In this document: piece after piece, positions 43,001 to 54,771 of the stretch
How positions within the stretch are numbered: position 1 is the stretch's first letter
Layout: every line of letters begins with the position of its first letter
DNA from: Sabellastarte sp. h YS-2021
Lineage: Eukaryota; Annelida; Polychaeta; Sabellida; Sabellidae
Length of the DNA stretch: 64,000 bases
Reading direction: 5' to 3'
Assembly: GCA_964017235.1 (NCBI GenBank)
Contig: OZ024934.1
Location: 88,564,706-88,628,705 of the forward strand
Notes under the pieces: model-generated
What the model saw: only the letters and a program-made list of their open reading frames with translations
The model's database searches: none
What the model was told of the DNA's origin: nothing
Program-made: the position numbers and the translations under genes

Positions 43001-43299
43001 AACAGATATGCTCTTTTGGGATTATTATTTTAGAATGGACATTCAATCATCAATCATTTAAATACTTTGAAAATAGGTTTAGAGTTATCATTGCAGGAAG
43101 ATTGAAAATATAATTTGAGTTATGTATTCGGCGTCTGGGGATACACCATCTTCCTTGGGAAGATATAAACAGAGTAGATTGATGTGCTGAAGTTCATATA
43201 ATAATGGGTAATTATGTTTTACAAAATTCCCGATCAAAACCTGTGGCATGAGTGATGACCTGTCTGGGGATATGTTGGCGCCGAGTTGGCCCAATCTAG
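40027..43299 (+). mobile_element. Hairpin-headed repeat element, family A, copy 2 (3.3 kb)
   Basis: Collinear with 7937-11155 and very similar by eye. It is fuller than copy 1: it keeps GAGATCTCTAAAAGGCCCAC near 41610 and a ~60-base C-rich segment near 42450. The 5' hairpin is at 40028-40054 and the 3' GTCTGGGGATAT is at 43262-43273, ending CTAG|T. TTCTAA is present on both sides (40021-40026 and 43300-43305), a possible duplication that copy 1 does not show. Confidence 0.75.
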
Positions 43300-43305
43300 T
43301 TCTAA

Positions 43306-43655
43306 TAGTACTTTTATAGCGCTTAATCTCTATCTAATGATAGACTCTAAGACGCAGAAAGCCAAAATCAGAGATCGTAATTGTAAATCAGGGACATTGC
43401 AGGGGTCGACACCACGGAGAGACAAAATGAAAAACTAGGGATAATCTAGGGTGGGTAAGCTTTTTCAAAGAGGTAAGTTTTCAACTTTTTTCTGAATGAG
43501 GAGAGAGATTTAGCTGAGCGTACATCATCAGGAAGATCATTCCAAATCCTTGGGGCATCGTATGCAAAGCTAAGGCCAAAATGCTTTTTAGACTTATATA
43601 TTGAAGCACAATGTGGGACCTCAAGCAGCACACCATCAGATTGACTTCTGCGTGT
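43306..43655 (-). pseudogene. LINE fragment: C-terminal end of reverse transcriptase ORF and 3' tail
   Basis: The minus-strand frame 43446-43631 encodes HFGLSFAYDAPRIWNDLPDD and SLSSFRKKLKTYLFEKA then stop. This is the common C-terminal end of non-LTR retrotransposon ORF2 proteins (CR1/Jockey-like clades). The tail on the minus strand ends GCGCTATAAAAGTACTATTAG-like, as many such LINEs do. It is 5' truncated, so the polymerase and endonuclease are absent. Confidence 0.8.
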
Positions 43656-43659
43656 TCTA

Positions 43660-44168
43660 AGTTCTTACTAAACGGCAAGATGACAGCATTTATCAGTGAA
43701 CTAAAATTTATGAAGCTGTAAAATTTATGAACTGAAGTACAGGGGTCAATGGAAATAGCACAGTTTATTAGAAGTAAATCTAATTATCAGTTACAGCAAT
43801 CCATAAATCTTTGTCATAAGAGAAATATGTCTCAAATATGGCAGGTGAACACACTTTGGCAGGGCCAAGGTTAAAAGATCACACCATGATTTAGCATACT
43901 TAGACCCTGCTAACAAATGACCCATTCAAAAATCAACTCCCTGCACTTTACAGTTTCTGATGTATGCCTCAGACAAGACTTTAAAGGTCAAGATCACTAC
44001 AGTAAGGTCAAATCCAGGTCACACCATGATGTTGCACACCTACACCCCCTAACCAATGTCTCTACCAAGTGTCGACTTCCTACACCTTATGGTTTCCAAG
44101 ATATAGCCTGGACAAGATTTTCAAACTCAAGGTCACTGCAGCAAGGTCAAAGGTCAAATCAAGGTCAT
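43660..44168 (-). mobile_element. Family B repeat element, copy 4 (minus), partial
   Basis: It aligns with 39130-39480 and beyond (CTCAAATATGGCAGGTGAA; ACACCTACACCCCCTAACCAATG). Both ends are lost. The open frame 43917-44234 is a repeat shadow. Confidence 0.65.
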
Positions 44169-44389
44169 ATATATATTTTATGTCCTTTCATGAACAGCTA
44201 TAATGAAAATGGTATAATGATTAAAAGTATCTAATTTTATTGAAACTATTGGAATTGTTTTGATCACTATGCAGTATGCAGAGTATACAGAAGTCATTTT
44301 TATTGTGTTAATACATCCTATCAAATGGACAATTGCTTTACCGGTCGGCGCGACCAGTCCCGCCAAACGCCAGACCTGGTTCCAAAAGA

Positions 44390-46335
44390 AACCTCAGCGC
44401 TGAAAGGAGGGTGGTACCATTATACCCAGGTCTAATGGTAACACCGCTAACAGTTGGGGAGCATTCATTATTTCCTAGATTACAATTTTAAGAACTACTT
44501 TTTACCGAACTCATACCTAACTAAACGGGTGAATGCTAAGCTCCCTCTAGTGGTGCAGTGGGACCTGCCTCCTTGGTATTTCTTCCCTAGTGGTAGAGTG
44601 GGAACTGCCTCCTCTCTAGTTCTTCCCTAGTGGCACAGTGGGACCTGCCTCCTCTCTAGTTCTTCCCTACTAAACGGGTGAATGCTAAGCTCCCTTTAGT
44701 GGTACAGTGGGACCTGCCTTTTGGTATTTCTTCCCCAGTGGTACAGTTGGACCCAGCCCTGCCCATCTTCTTCCCCACATACAAATTCGTCCCTAGTGAC
44801 ACAGTGGGACCCATTCCTGCAAAACTTCTTCCCTACTTAACAATTTCTCCCAAGTGGCACAGTGGGACCTGTCTCCTCTCTAGTTCCTCCCTAGTGGTAC
44901 AGTGGGGCCCACCCCTGCCAAACTTCTTCCCTACATGCAATTTCATCCCTGGGGGCACAGTGGGACTCACTCTTGCCCTAGTTCTTCCTTACTTCACAAT
45001 TTATTTCCTAGTGGTACAGTGGGACCTGCCTCCCTGCTACTTCTCCCCCAGTGGTACAGTGGGACCAACCCCTGCCAAACTTCCTAACTACATGCAAATT
45101 CGTCCTAGTGGCACAGTGGGACCCATTTATGCCCTAGTTCTTCACTACTTCACAATTTCTTCCCTAGTGGTACAATGGGACCTGCCTCTACTCTAATTCC
45201 TATTGGTACAGTGGGACCTGCCTCCTCTCTACTTCTTCCCTGGTGGTAGAGTGGGACCTGAATGTTATCCTCATGTAAAGCTGGATAATAAGCATGAATC
45301 TCTTATAAAGCATTCATCTGACCAGGTATTTGTAGACTGGTCAAATACTACTGTGGGTGGAACGTCATCTGCTGACAAAAAGCCTCCTATTGACCCTGTT
45401 GCAAATGTGTAATTCCCAGCATGTAAGACCAAATTCACTGATGGAAGCTGTCTAGAGACCATGTTAACTGCCCCCTAAGACTCCTATCGACCCTTTTTCT
45501 AATGTGGAATTGCCAGCTTCTGAAACCAAGTCCACTAATGGGACTTGTCGAGAGACCACATCAAGTGCCCCTAAAGCTCCTATCAACCTTGTTTCCAACA
45601 TTGAATTGCAGGCATGTAAAACCAAGTCCGCTGATGGAACCTGTCTACAGATGCCCTCAACTGACCCAAAAGCTACTATTGACAGTCATTTGAAAATTTT
45701 GTAGAGTGTGAACCCAACCCCCAATGTGGAACATGTAGTGAACCAGCAATGATGGTTTTGGAAACAATTCACTCAAAGAATGCTTGTCTTGTCTGTAACA
45801 ATGTACCACTAGGGAGGAAGTACAAAGGTGCAGGTCCCACTGTGCCACTATGGAAGAAATTGTGAAATAGGGAAGAAATTGGGCAGGAATGGGTCTCACT
45901 GTGCCACCAGGGACGAATTTGCATGTAGGGAGAAGTTTGGCAGGGGTGGGTCCCACTTTACCACTAGGGAAGAACTAGAGAGGAGGCAGGTCCCACTGTG
46001 CCACTAGGAAAGCACTAGTGAGGAGGCAGGTCCCACTGTACCACTGGAGAAGAACTAGAGAGGAGGCAGGTCCCACTCTGCCACTAGGGACGAATTTGTA
46101 TGTGGGGAAGAAGATGGGCAGGGCTGGGTCCAACTGTACCACTGGGGAAGAACTAGCGAGGAGGCAGGTCCCACTGTACCACTAGGGAAGCACTAGAACT
46201 ATTTTCAATGAAATAATTATTGCTCTTTACTGGGTCTCACTGTGCCACTTGACGTTTGTTAAACGGGTCTCACTGTACCACTGGCACCATTGGTGCCCTC
46301 TCCTCTGTCTTCGCTGAACCAGGTCCTCGAACCTC
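44390..46335 (+). mobile_element. Foldback element FB2 with coding-like loop
   Basis: The left terminal repeat 44413-44439 (GGTACCATTA...GGTCTAATGGT) matches FB1. The right terminal repeat near 46280-46300 is shortened by an internal deletion. The left arm 44545-45250 and right arm 45800-46200 are inverted arrays of the ~40-base unit with ACAGTGGGACC. Between them is a non-minisatellite loop (45250-45795) with protein-like repeats. It abuts FB3 head to head at about 46336. Confidence 0.7.
45250..45795 (+). other. Coding-like cargo in the loop of FB2
   Basis: Three or four ~105-base direct repeats read as a ~35-residue protein repeat (for example NVELPASETKSTNGTCRET then NIELQACKTKSADGTCLQ), with conserved TKS..GTC and a PID/PIN..SN core. 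Stops and a frame change break it. The open frame 45504-45704 is one surviving part. I do not recognise the protein. It could be a captured host exon or a relic of a transposon protein. Confidence 0.45.
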
Positions 46336-49230
46336 TCCCTGGAGAAAGAGGAGAGGGTACCATTACACCTGGGTCTAATGGTGCCAGTGGTACAGTGAGA
46401 CCCGTTTAACAAACGCCAAGTGGCACAGTGAGACCCAGGAAAGAGCAATTATTATTTCATGAAAAATATTTAAGTTCTTTACTAGTGGTACAGTGGGACC
46501 TGTCTCCTCGCTAGTTCATCTACAGTGGGACCAACCCCTGCCAAACTTCCTCCCTACATGCAAATTCGTCCCTGGTTTCACAGTGGGACCCACTCCTGCC
46601 CCAGTTCTTCCCTACTTCACAGTTTCTTCTAAGTGGCACAGTGGGACCTGCCTCCTCTCTAGTTCCTCCCTAGTGGTACAGTGGGACCCACCCCTGTCAA
46701 AGTTCTTCCCTGTATGCAATTTCATCCATGGTGGCACAGTGGGACCCACTCCTTCCCTAGTTCTTTCTTACTTCACGATTTCTTCCCTAGTGGCACAGTG
46801 GGACCCACCTCTTCTCTAATTCTTCCCTAGTGGCACAGTTAGACCTACATTCTCTCCAGTTCCTCCCTAGTGGTACAGTGGGACCCACCCCTGCCAAACT
46901 TCTTCCCTGCATGCAATTTCATCCATGGTGGCACAGTGGGGCCCACTTCTGCCCTAGTTCTTCCTTGCTTCAAGATTTCTTGACTAGTGGCACAGTGAGA
47001 CTCGTTTCCTCTCTAGTCCTTCAATAGTGGAACAGTGAGTCCTGTCTCCTCTCTAGTTCCTCTCTGGTGGTATAGTGGGACCTGCCTCCTCTTTAGTTCA
47101 TCCCTAGTGGTACAGTGGGACCCAGTCTTGCCAAACTACTTCCCTACATGCAAGTTCATCCCTGGTGGCACAGTGGGACGCACCTCTGCCCTATTTTATC
47201 CCTACTTCACGATTTCTTCCCTAGTAGCAAAGAGGGACCTGCTAGTTCTTTTTAAGTAGTACAGTGGGACCCACCTCCTCTCTAATTCCTCCCTAGTGGT
47301 ACAGTGGGACCCGCCTCCTCTCTAGTTCTTCTCTAGTGGTACAGTGGGACCCACATCCTCTCTAATTCTTCCCTAGTGGTACAGTGGGACCTGCCTCCTC
47401 CCTAGTTCTTCCCTGGTGGCACAGTGGGACCCACCTCCTCTCTGCTTCTTCCCTCATGGTACAGTGGGACCTGCCTCTTCCCTAGTTCTTCCCTGGTGGT
47501 ACAGTGGGACGCACCTCCTCTCTAATTCTTTCCTAGTGGTACAGTGGGACCCTCCTCCTCTCTAGTTATTCCCTGGTGGTACAGTGGGACCTGCCTCCTC
47601 TCTAAATTTTCCCTAATGGTACAGTGGGACCTGTCTTCTCTCTAATTCTTCCCTAGTGGTACAGTGGGACCTGCCTCCTCCCTAGTTCTTCCCTGGTGGC
47701 ACAGTGGGACCCACCTCCTCTCTAGTTCTTCCCTGGTGGTACAGTGGGACCTGCCTCCTCGCTAGTTCTTCCTTGGTGGCACAGTGGGACCCACCTCCTC
47801 ACTAGTTCTTCCCTGGTGGTACAGTGGGACCTGCCTCCTCGCTAGTTCTTCCCTGGTGGTACAGTGGGACCCGCCTCCTCTCTAGTTCTTCCCTAGTGGT
47901 ACAGTGGAAGTAGGGACTTGCCACTAGGGAAGAAATCATGAAGTATGGAAGAATTTGTGCAGGAGTGGGGCCCACTGTGCTACTAGGAATATTAATTTGA
48001 ATGTGGGGAAGAAGTTTCACAGGGATCGGTCCCACTGTACCATCAGGGTGGAATTAGAGAGGAGGCATGACCCACTGTACCACTAGGCAAAAATTCATGA
48101 AGTAGGGAAGAATTTGTGCATGAGTGGGGCCCACAGTGCAACTAGGAATACATTTTTCATGTGGGGAAGAAGTTTAACAGGGATGGGTCCCACTGTACCA
48201 TGGGGAGAACCAGAAAGGAGGCAGGTCCAGATGTGCCACGTGGGAAAAATTGTGAAGGAGTTGGGCAGATGTGGATCCCACTTTGCCACCAGGGAACAAT
48301 TTGCATGTAGTGAAGTAGCTTGTCAGGATTGGGTCCCACTGTACCACAAAGGAGAAAGTGGAGAGGAGGTAGGGCCCATTGTACCAGTAGGGAAGAATTC
48401 GTGAAGTAGGGAAGAATTAGGGCAGAGGTGGGTCTCACTGTGCCACCAGGGATGAATTTGCAAGTAGGCAAGTAGTTTGGCAGGACTGGGTCCTACTGTA
48501 CCACTAGGGAAGAACTAGAGAGGAGGTGGGTCCCACTGTACCACCAGGGAAGAACTAGGGAGGAGGCAGGTCCCACTGTACCACTAGGGAAGAAGCAGAG
48601 AGGAGGTGGGTCCCACTGTACCACTAGGGAAGAATTAGAGAGAAGACAGGTCCCACTGTACCATGAGGGAAGAAGCAGAGAGGAGGTGGGTCCCACTGTA
48701 CCACCAGGGAAGAACTAGTGAGGAGGTGGGTCCCACTGTGCCACCAGGGAAGAACTAGGGAGTAGGCAGGTCCCACTGTACCACTAGGAAAGAATTAGAG
48801 AGGAGGTGGGGTCCCACTGTACCACCAGGGAAGAACTAGGGAGGAGGCAGGTCCCACTGTACCACTAGGGAAGAAGCAGAGAGGAAGTGGGTCCCACTGT
48901 ACCACCAGGGAAGAACTAGCGAGGAGGTGGGTCCCACTGTGCCACCAGGCAAGAACTAGGGAGTAGGCAGATCCCACTGTACCACTAGCAAAGAATTAGA
49001 GAGGAGGTGGGGTCCCACTGTACCACCAGGGAAGAACTAGCGAGGGGGCAGGTCCCACTGTACCACTATACAGAGCTTAGCATTCACCCATTTAGTTAGG
49101 TATGAGTTCGGTAAAAAGTAGTTCTTAAAATTGTAATCGAGGAAATAATAAATGCTCCCCAACTATTAGCGGTGTTACCATTAGACCCAGGTATAATGGT
49201 ACCACCCTCACTGCAGCGCTGATGTTTCTT
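46336..49230 (-). mobile_element. Foldback element FB3 (inverted near-twin of FB1)
   Basis: The terminal repeats are 46356-46382 and 49177-49203. Internal length (2848) almost equals that of FB1 (2845) and the sequence is its inverse complement almost throughout, including the flip point at 47897-47930. The outermost AAGAAACATCAGCGCTG also matches. The arms are 40-base minisatellite arrays. No protein is encoded. Confidence 0.75.
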
Positions 49231-49359
49231 TTGCCACTGTGCAGTGTTGCAGTGGGACATGCCTTTTGCACAGTGGGACCCGCTCAATGAGCATACAGTT
49301 TTTCATGAAATTATAAATTTATTATTAAATGGCAAGCATAACTATCACTATCTATTCTG

Positions 49360-51300
49360 TCTCCCCATTTTATGACACAGTGGGCTTATACCCCTTCATT
49401 TAATTACACAGTGAGCACCACCCTCGCCATCTACTGTACACAGACAGACTTCCACAGTGGGCCCATACTTCCTCATTTATGACACAGTGGGCCTATACCC
49501 CCTCATTTACTTACAGAGTAAGTACCACCCTCGCCATCTATTGTACATAGACTGTCCAGCCTCAGTTCCTCCCTTACTTATACAGTGGGCCCATCACTCC
49601 TAATTTATGACACAGTGGGCCTATACCCCCTCATTTTCTTAAACAGTGGGCACCACCCTCGCCATCTACTGTACACAGACTGTCCGGCCTCACTTCTTCC
49701 CTTACTTGTACAGTGGGCCTATACCTCCTCATTCTATGACACAGTGGGCCTATACTCCATTTACTTACCCAGTGGGCACCACCCTCACCATCTACTGTAC
49801 ACAAACTGTATAGCCTCATTTCCTCCCTTACTTCACCAGTGGGTCCATACCTCCTCATTTATGAAAGAGTGGGCCTATACCCCATTTTCTTACACAGTGA
49901 GTACCAACCTCGCCATCTACTGTACAATGACTGCCCAGCCTTATTTCTTCCTTACTTGCACAGTGGGCCTATACCTCCTCATTTTATGACACAGTAGGCC
50001 TATACCCCCTCATTTACTTACACAGTGGGCACCACCCAAGCCGTCTACTGGACACAAACTGTGCAGCCTCAGTTCCTCCCTTATTTGCACAGTGGGGCCA
50101 TACCTCCTCATTTTATGACACAGTAGGCCTATACCCCCTCATTTTCTTACATAGTGGGCACCACTCTCGCCATCTACTGTACACAGACTGTCCAGCCTCA
50201 CTTCCTCCCTTACTTACACAGTGGGCCCATACCTCCTCATTTATGACACGGTGGGCCTATACCCCCTCATCTTCTGACACAGTGAGTACCAACCTCACTA
50301 TCTACTGTGCACAGACTGTCCAGCCTCATTTCCTCTCTTACTTGCACAGTGGGCCCATACCTCCTCAGTACTGATGCTGGACAGTCTATGTACAGTAGAT
50401 GGCGAGGGTGGTGTCCACAGTGTACTTAAATGAGTGGCTATAGGCCCACTGTGTCATAAAATGAGGAGGTATGGGCCCACTGTGCAACTAAGGGAGGAAC
50501 TGAGGCTGGACAGGGTGTGTCCATGAGCTGGGGGATGGTACAGTAGATGGCAAAGGTGGTGCTCACTGTGTAAGTAAATGAGGGGGTATAGGCCCACTGT
50601 GTCATAAAATGAGGAGGTATGGGCCCACTGTGCAAGTAATAGAGGAATTGAGGCTGGACAATCTGTGTACAGTAGATGGTGAGTGTGGTGTCCACTGTGT
50701 AAGAAAATGAGTTGGTATAGGCCGACCATGTCATAAATTAGGAGATATAGGCCCACTGTACAAGAAAAGGAGGAACTTAATTAGGCTTGACAGTCCTAGT
50801 ACAGTAGATGGCAAAGGTGGTGCTTACTGTGTAAGTAAATGAGGGGGGTATAGGCCCACTGTGTCATAAAATGAGGAGGTATGGGCCCACTGTGCAAGTA
50901 ATAGAGGAATTGAGGCTGGACAATCTGTGTACAGTAGATGGTGAGTGTGGTGTCCACTGTGTAAGAAAATGAGTTGGTATAGGCCGACCATGTCATAAAT
51001 TAGGAGATATAGGCCCACTGTACAAGGAAAGGAGGAACTTAATTAGGCTTGACAGTCCTAGTACAGTAGATGGCAAAGGTGGTGCTTACTGTGTAAGTAA
51101 ATGAGGGGGGTATAGGCCCACTGTGTCATAAAATGAGGAGGTATGGGCCCACTGTGCAAGTAATAGAGGAAATGAGGGTGGACAGTCTGTGTACAGTAGA
51201 TGGCGCGGGTGGTGCCCACTGTGTAAGTAAATGAGGGGGTATAGGCCCACTGTGTCATAAAATGAGGAGGTATGGGCCCACTGTGTAAATAAAAGAAGAA
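49360..51300. mobile_element. Second type of foldback element, ~130-bp subrepeats
   Basis: The left arm (49369-50370) is about eight units of a ~125-130-base repeat (CACAGTGGGCCTATACCCCC; GCCATCTACTGTACACAGAC; TTCCTCCCTTACTTGCACAG). At about 50375-50390 it flips to the inverse complement (to about 51295). The right arm contains a further ~265-base duplication (50764-51027 repeated from 51028). It shares ACAGTGGG with the 40-base minisatellite. No clear terminal repeat beyond the arms and no protein. Confidence 0.7.
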
Positions 51301-51445
51301 CTAGGTGCGTGTTTCTGGATAAAGTTGTTTCTTTGGTTTTGATTGGGAACCAGCTTTTCATTTTGAAATAATTCGCACTCTTATTGTTACAGTGAGCCCC
51401 GAGGCCGGCTGTGCATTCCTCCCGTCAGCGATGATCTTTCTTTTG

Positions 51446-52328
51446 ATTTTGTATGACTGAAAAAGATTTATCATTTTTCGTGGAAATTAATATCTAAAGC
51501 ACATAATAGAATCACATAAAGCATTGAAAATGCTAAATTTTGATACCCATATTCTTAGTTTTTTTCTGAAGAATTTGTTAGTATTTTTTTTTCATTTTTG
51601 CAGCTGTTTGTATGTCTACTGTATGGTGCTAAAAATTGCAGTAATATATTAAAGCTTGTATCGCCAGTATTCTGCTTCAACATCATCTTTATACTAATGA
51701 AAATTAATATTTTTAGCTTTTAAAGATTCTGGAATCTATGAAATGTATCTATACCATTTTTCTGAACATTCAATGAATTTAATAGGCATATTCGACTGGC
51801 GAGAAAATAGATGAAATACTTGTACGAGATCTATATTTTCAATTTGACTCTATCTGGCAGTAGATTTTATACATGTACGAGGTTACCACATGTCTCCCCG
51901 CTGGTAAACCATAAGGTGTATTCGACTGATAATCTATGGAAAGTAAGCATTAAATATGCGCAGTGGATTTCTATTAAATGCATTAAATGACCAGTAGAAT
52001 GGATAGATAGATTTCATAGATTCCAAACTTTAAAATCGTTTGAAAATTGTCTCCATTAGTATAAAGTTTATGCTTAAGTAGAATGGAGACAATAATTCAA
52101 GTTGCTACATACTGTTGTCATTGTTTATTTCTTATATTGTCACATTACAACATAAATATATACAAAAAAGCTGCAAAAATAAAAAAAAATACTTATAAAT
52201 TCTTCAGATAAAATCTAACAATATGGGTATCATAATTTAGCATTTTTAATGCTTTATATGATTTTATTATGTTCTCTAGATATAATATTTCCACACAAAA
52301 AGATAAATCTTATTCAGCTATACAAAAC
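51446..52328. mobile_element. Non-autonomous element with ~300-bp terminal inverted repeats
   Basis: The left arm 51446-51755 and right arm about 52000-52328 are imperfect inverse complements (TTTTGTAT..CTGAA, ATAAAGCATTGAAAATGCTAAATT, ATCTATGAAAT.TATCTAT). The short middle (51756-52000) is unique. No ORF belongs to it. The family is unknown. Confidence 0.65.
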
Positions 52329-52329
52329 T

Positions 52330-52852
52330 ATTAAACAAAATGGCGACCATTTGAGTTTCTATCAGTACTGTGTAAATGCTTTATTTTCATTGGTCCATTT
52401 AGCCTTGATCATCATGTTCTTCTGTAAGTGCAATAGTTTTCAAGTTATAAGTGATTTACTCAACAGTGATAACCTAAAAGGAGCTATTACTCAGCTATGC
52501 CATGAGCTATAGGTCTGTAATTTCACTATGTTATAGCTGACCCAAAAGTAGCTGAATAACGTATTTACACAAATTTCTGTAAATGCAATAGTTTTCAAGT
52601 TATAAGTGATTTACTCAACAGTGATAACCTCAAAGTAGCTATTACTCAGCTATGCCATGAGCTACAGATCTGAAATTTTACTATGTTATAGCTGACCCCA
52701 AAATTTTTCATCCTCGATAGATAAGGTATCTTTTAAAAAAAACAGCATGTCTCTAGGCCTTGTAGTTTTGGAGAAGAAGTTGTTCACGCGGACGCGGACG
52801 CCCACGCCGCAGATTGACGACATAATGTCAGCTGACTGACAAGTCAGCTGGC
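52330..52852 (-). mobile_element. Hairpin-headed repeat fragment, family G (minus)
   Basis: The hairpin CAGCTGACT-GACA-AGTCAGCTG at 52829-52850, read on the minus strand, is followed by GGCGTGGGCGTCCGCGTCCGCG. The body holds two units of a 155-base repeat (starts near 52424 and 52579; GCAATAGTTTTCAAGTTATA). This is the same plan as families A and F. Confidence 0.55.
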
Positions 52853-53496
52853 ATAAAAACCTTAGTATCTTTAACTTATGTCTTCTAATACAACAAAATT
52901 CCATGCTTGTTTTCAAATGCTTTAATACACAAACTACAGATGGAAATTGCTATAAAACTTCTAAAATTGTCCAGATTTTGTAAGGTACAGCTGTACTTAA
53001 ATTTCAGATGTTATAAAGTCTTTAATAGCAAATAAAAAGTAACTGATAACTTGTTTTACGAAAATTAAATTTATTACAAAATTTTACACAGTATAAATTT
53101 AAACCATTACTCTTATCTAGGATATACAGTTTGAAATTTTTAAGATATGCTTGTGAAAAAACAGAAAAATAACAAAGAAAAACATTAAAACTAATTTTAT
53201 TGTAAACAAAAGAAAGAGCATTTGGACACGTGCACAAACATACAGAAAAACATACCAAACTAACAGAAAAACAAATTTTTTTATAGTACACAACAGTCAC
53301 ATTTGTAAAATTCCATAAACATGCAGTTCATATATGACTTTTAAAAGCACGCACGATGAAACAATGAACCAAGCAATTACTTGAGTCTTCTGGTGTGTGG
53401 TATTTACTGTTTTACTAAGTGTGGAGGATTGAAGAGAGCCCCGGATTGTACAAAAGTACTTTCATAATATGCCTTCTTTGTTAAAATCTACCATTA
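52853..53496. other. AT-rich intergenic sequence
   Basis: No gene or repeat family recognised. The minus-strand open frame 53022-53300 lacks a recognisable domain. It could be 3' UTR of a minus-strand gene. Confidence 0.4.
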
Positions 53497-53722
53497 CATT
53501 TACTTATTTGGGGTTTAACGTCACTTTCAACACTACAGGTTATGTTATGATGGGTAGTTTTATGGCCACTGGAAAGTAGTACATAATTTGGTCAGGTTTC
53601 TGCACTGTAAACTGCTGACCATTGGTACGAAACTACCATCTTTCCAACTTAGGCTCTGGGGTTTAAATCGTCAAACTGAGATATGGAAAACGAGTGCTAC
53701 TACTGTGCCAACTTGGCAACAC
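53497..53722 (-). mobile_element. Diverged tRNA-derived SINE, second copy
   Basis: The + strand begins ACTTATTTGGGGTTTAACGT and continues CACTTTCAACACTACAGGTTA, then ACTGTAAACTGCTGACCATTGG. This parallels the SINE at 31036-31268 in the same orientation. The tRNA-like head (53650-53720) is badly eroded, so it is an old copy. Confidence 0.8.
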
Positions 53723-54771
53723 ACACTTTTACCTGTAAGTCGGATGATCCGTTTACTGTATTTATCCATATCAATGCCCCTATAGTAGTACCCCCCTCCC
53801 CATTTGAAAAATGCATCCCGCCAGGTTATTATACGGATAAATGGGTAATACTTGCATTACTATACTGTGAGCTAAGTAAAACTGTATAACCAAAAATAAA
53901 AGAGTGCCTTGTTGGCAGTGTGTGACCTGACATTTCCAGGAAAGTATTAAGATAAATCTTTGGAAAAGTAGACATGAAAATCTGAGTCCACAACTAAAAT
54001 TGGAAAGGCTGACATAAAAAGTAAACACTTGAAAAACATGAAATTACATAAACAAAATGAGCCACAAATACATGAGAATGACAATATTTTACATAACTAT
54101 TCACGATTATACTGAATTACTATACAAACAAAACAAGGAGAATAAGGTCCACAAAACATACATTGAGTTATGCTGGTTTGAAACACATGATACACTGACA
54201 TAAATACAAGGTTCCAACACTGAACAATTAAATACATTACAAATCTACATTTGAATACACTTAACTGTACACAACTACACAAAACATAGTGTCAGGAAAT
54301 TATAACTATGATCACAAATGGAAAACTTATTAAAACTTATTTTGACACTTGGCACATGTCTGTGCTCTCAGAGTGCTGTTGTTGAGAAATATTATTTTAC
54401 GTAATGGAAATGCTTCAAATCATTAATCAACATGACATTAAACATATTTAACACTAAATAAATTACACTTATAATGACTGTTATTCTAAAACACATGTAT
54501 TTTAACAAATAATTACAAAAGTTACTTTGGTCCATATTATGTCACTACCTGCAGCTCATTATAAATAGAAACAAAATCATTACTAGATCAGAGAAATACT
54601 TTTATACACTAATTTCCAGCAATACCATGCACATGCAATAGTTTTTATGACCAATATTTTAACTGATACAGGCTAAATATAAATTATGTACTGCCATAAC
54701 ATTTTGAACCAAAGTGACAATTACATGTGAAATCTATCAACAAATTTCTACACTGTATGAAAATTTCTATG
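53723..54771. other. AT-rich intergenic sequence, possibly a minus-strand 3' UTR
   Basis: No repeat or domain seen. It lies just downstream (minus strand) of the candidate terminal exon at 54772-54852. Confidence 0.35.

Noticed and set aside
40021-43305. TTCTAA as a proven target duplication of family A
   Set aside because: Copy 1 at 7937-11155 shows no matching flank, and a T-T insertion explains both copies equally well.
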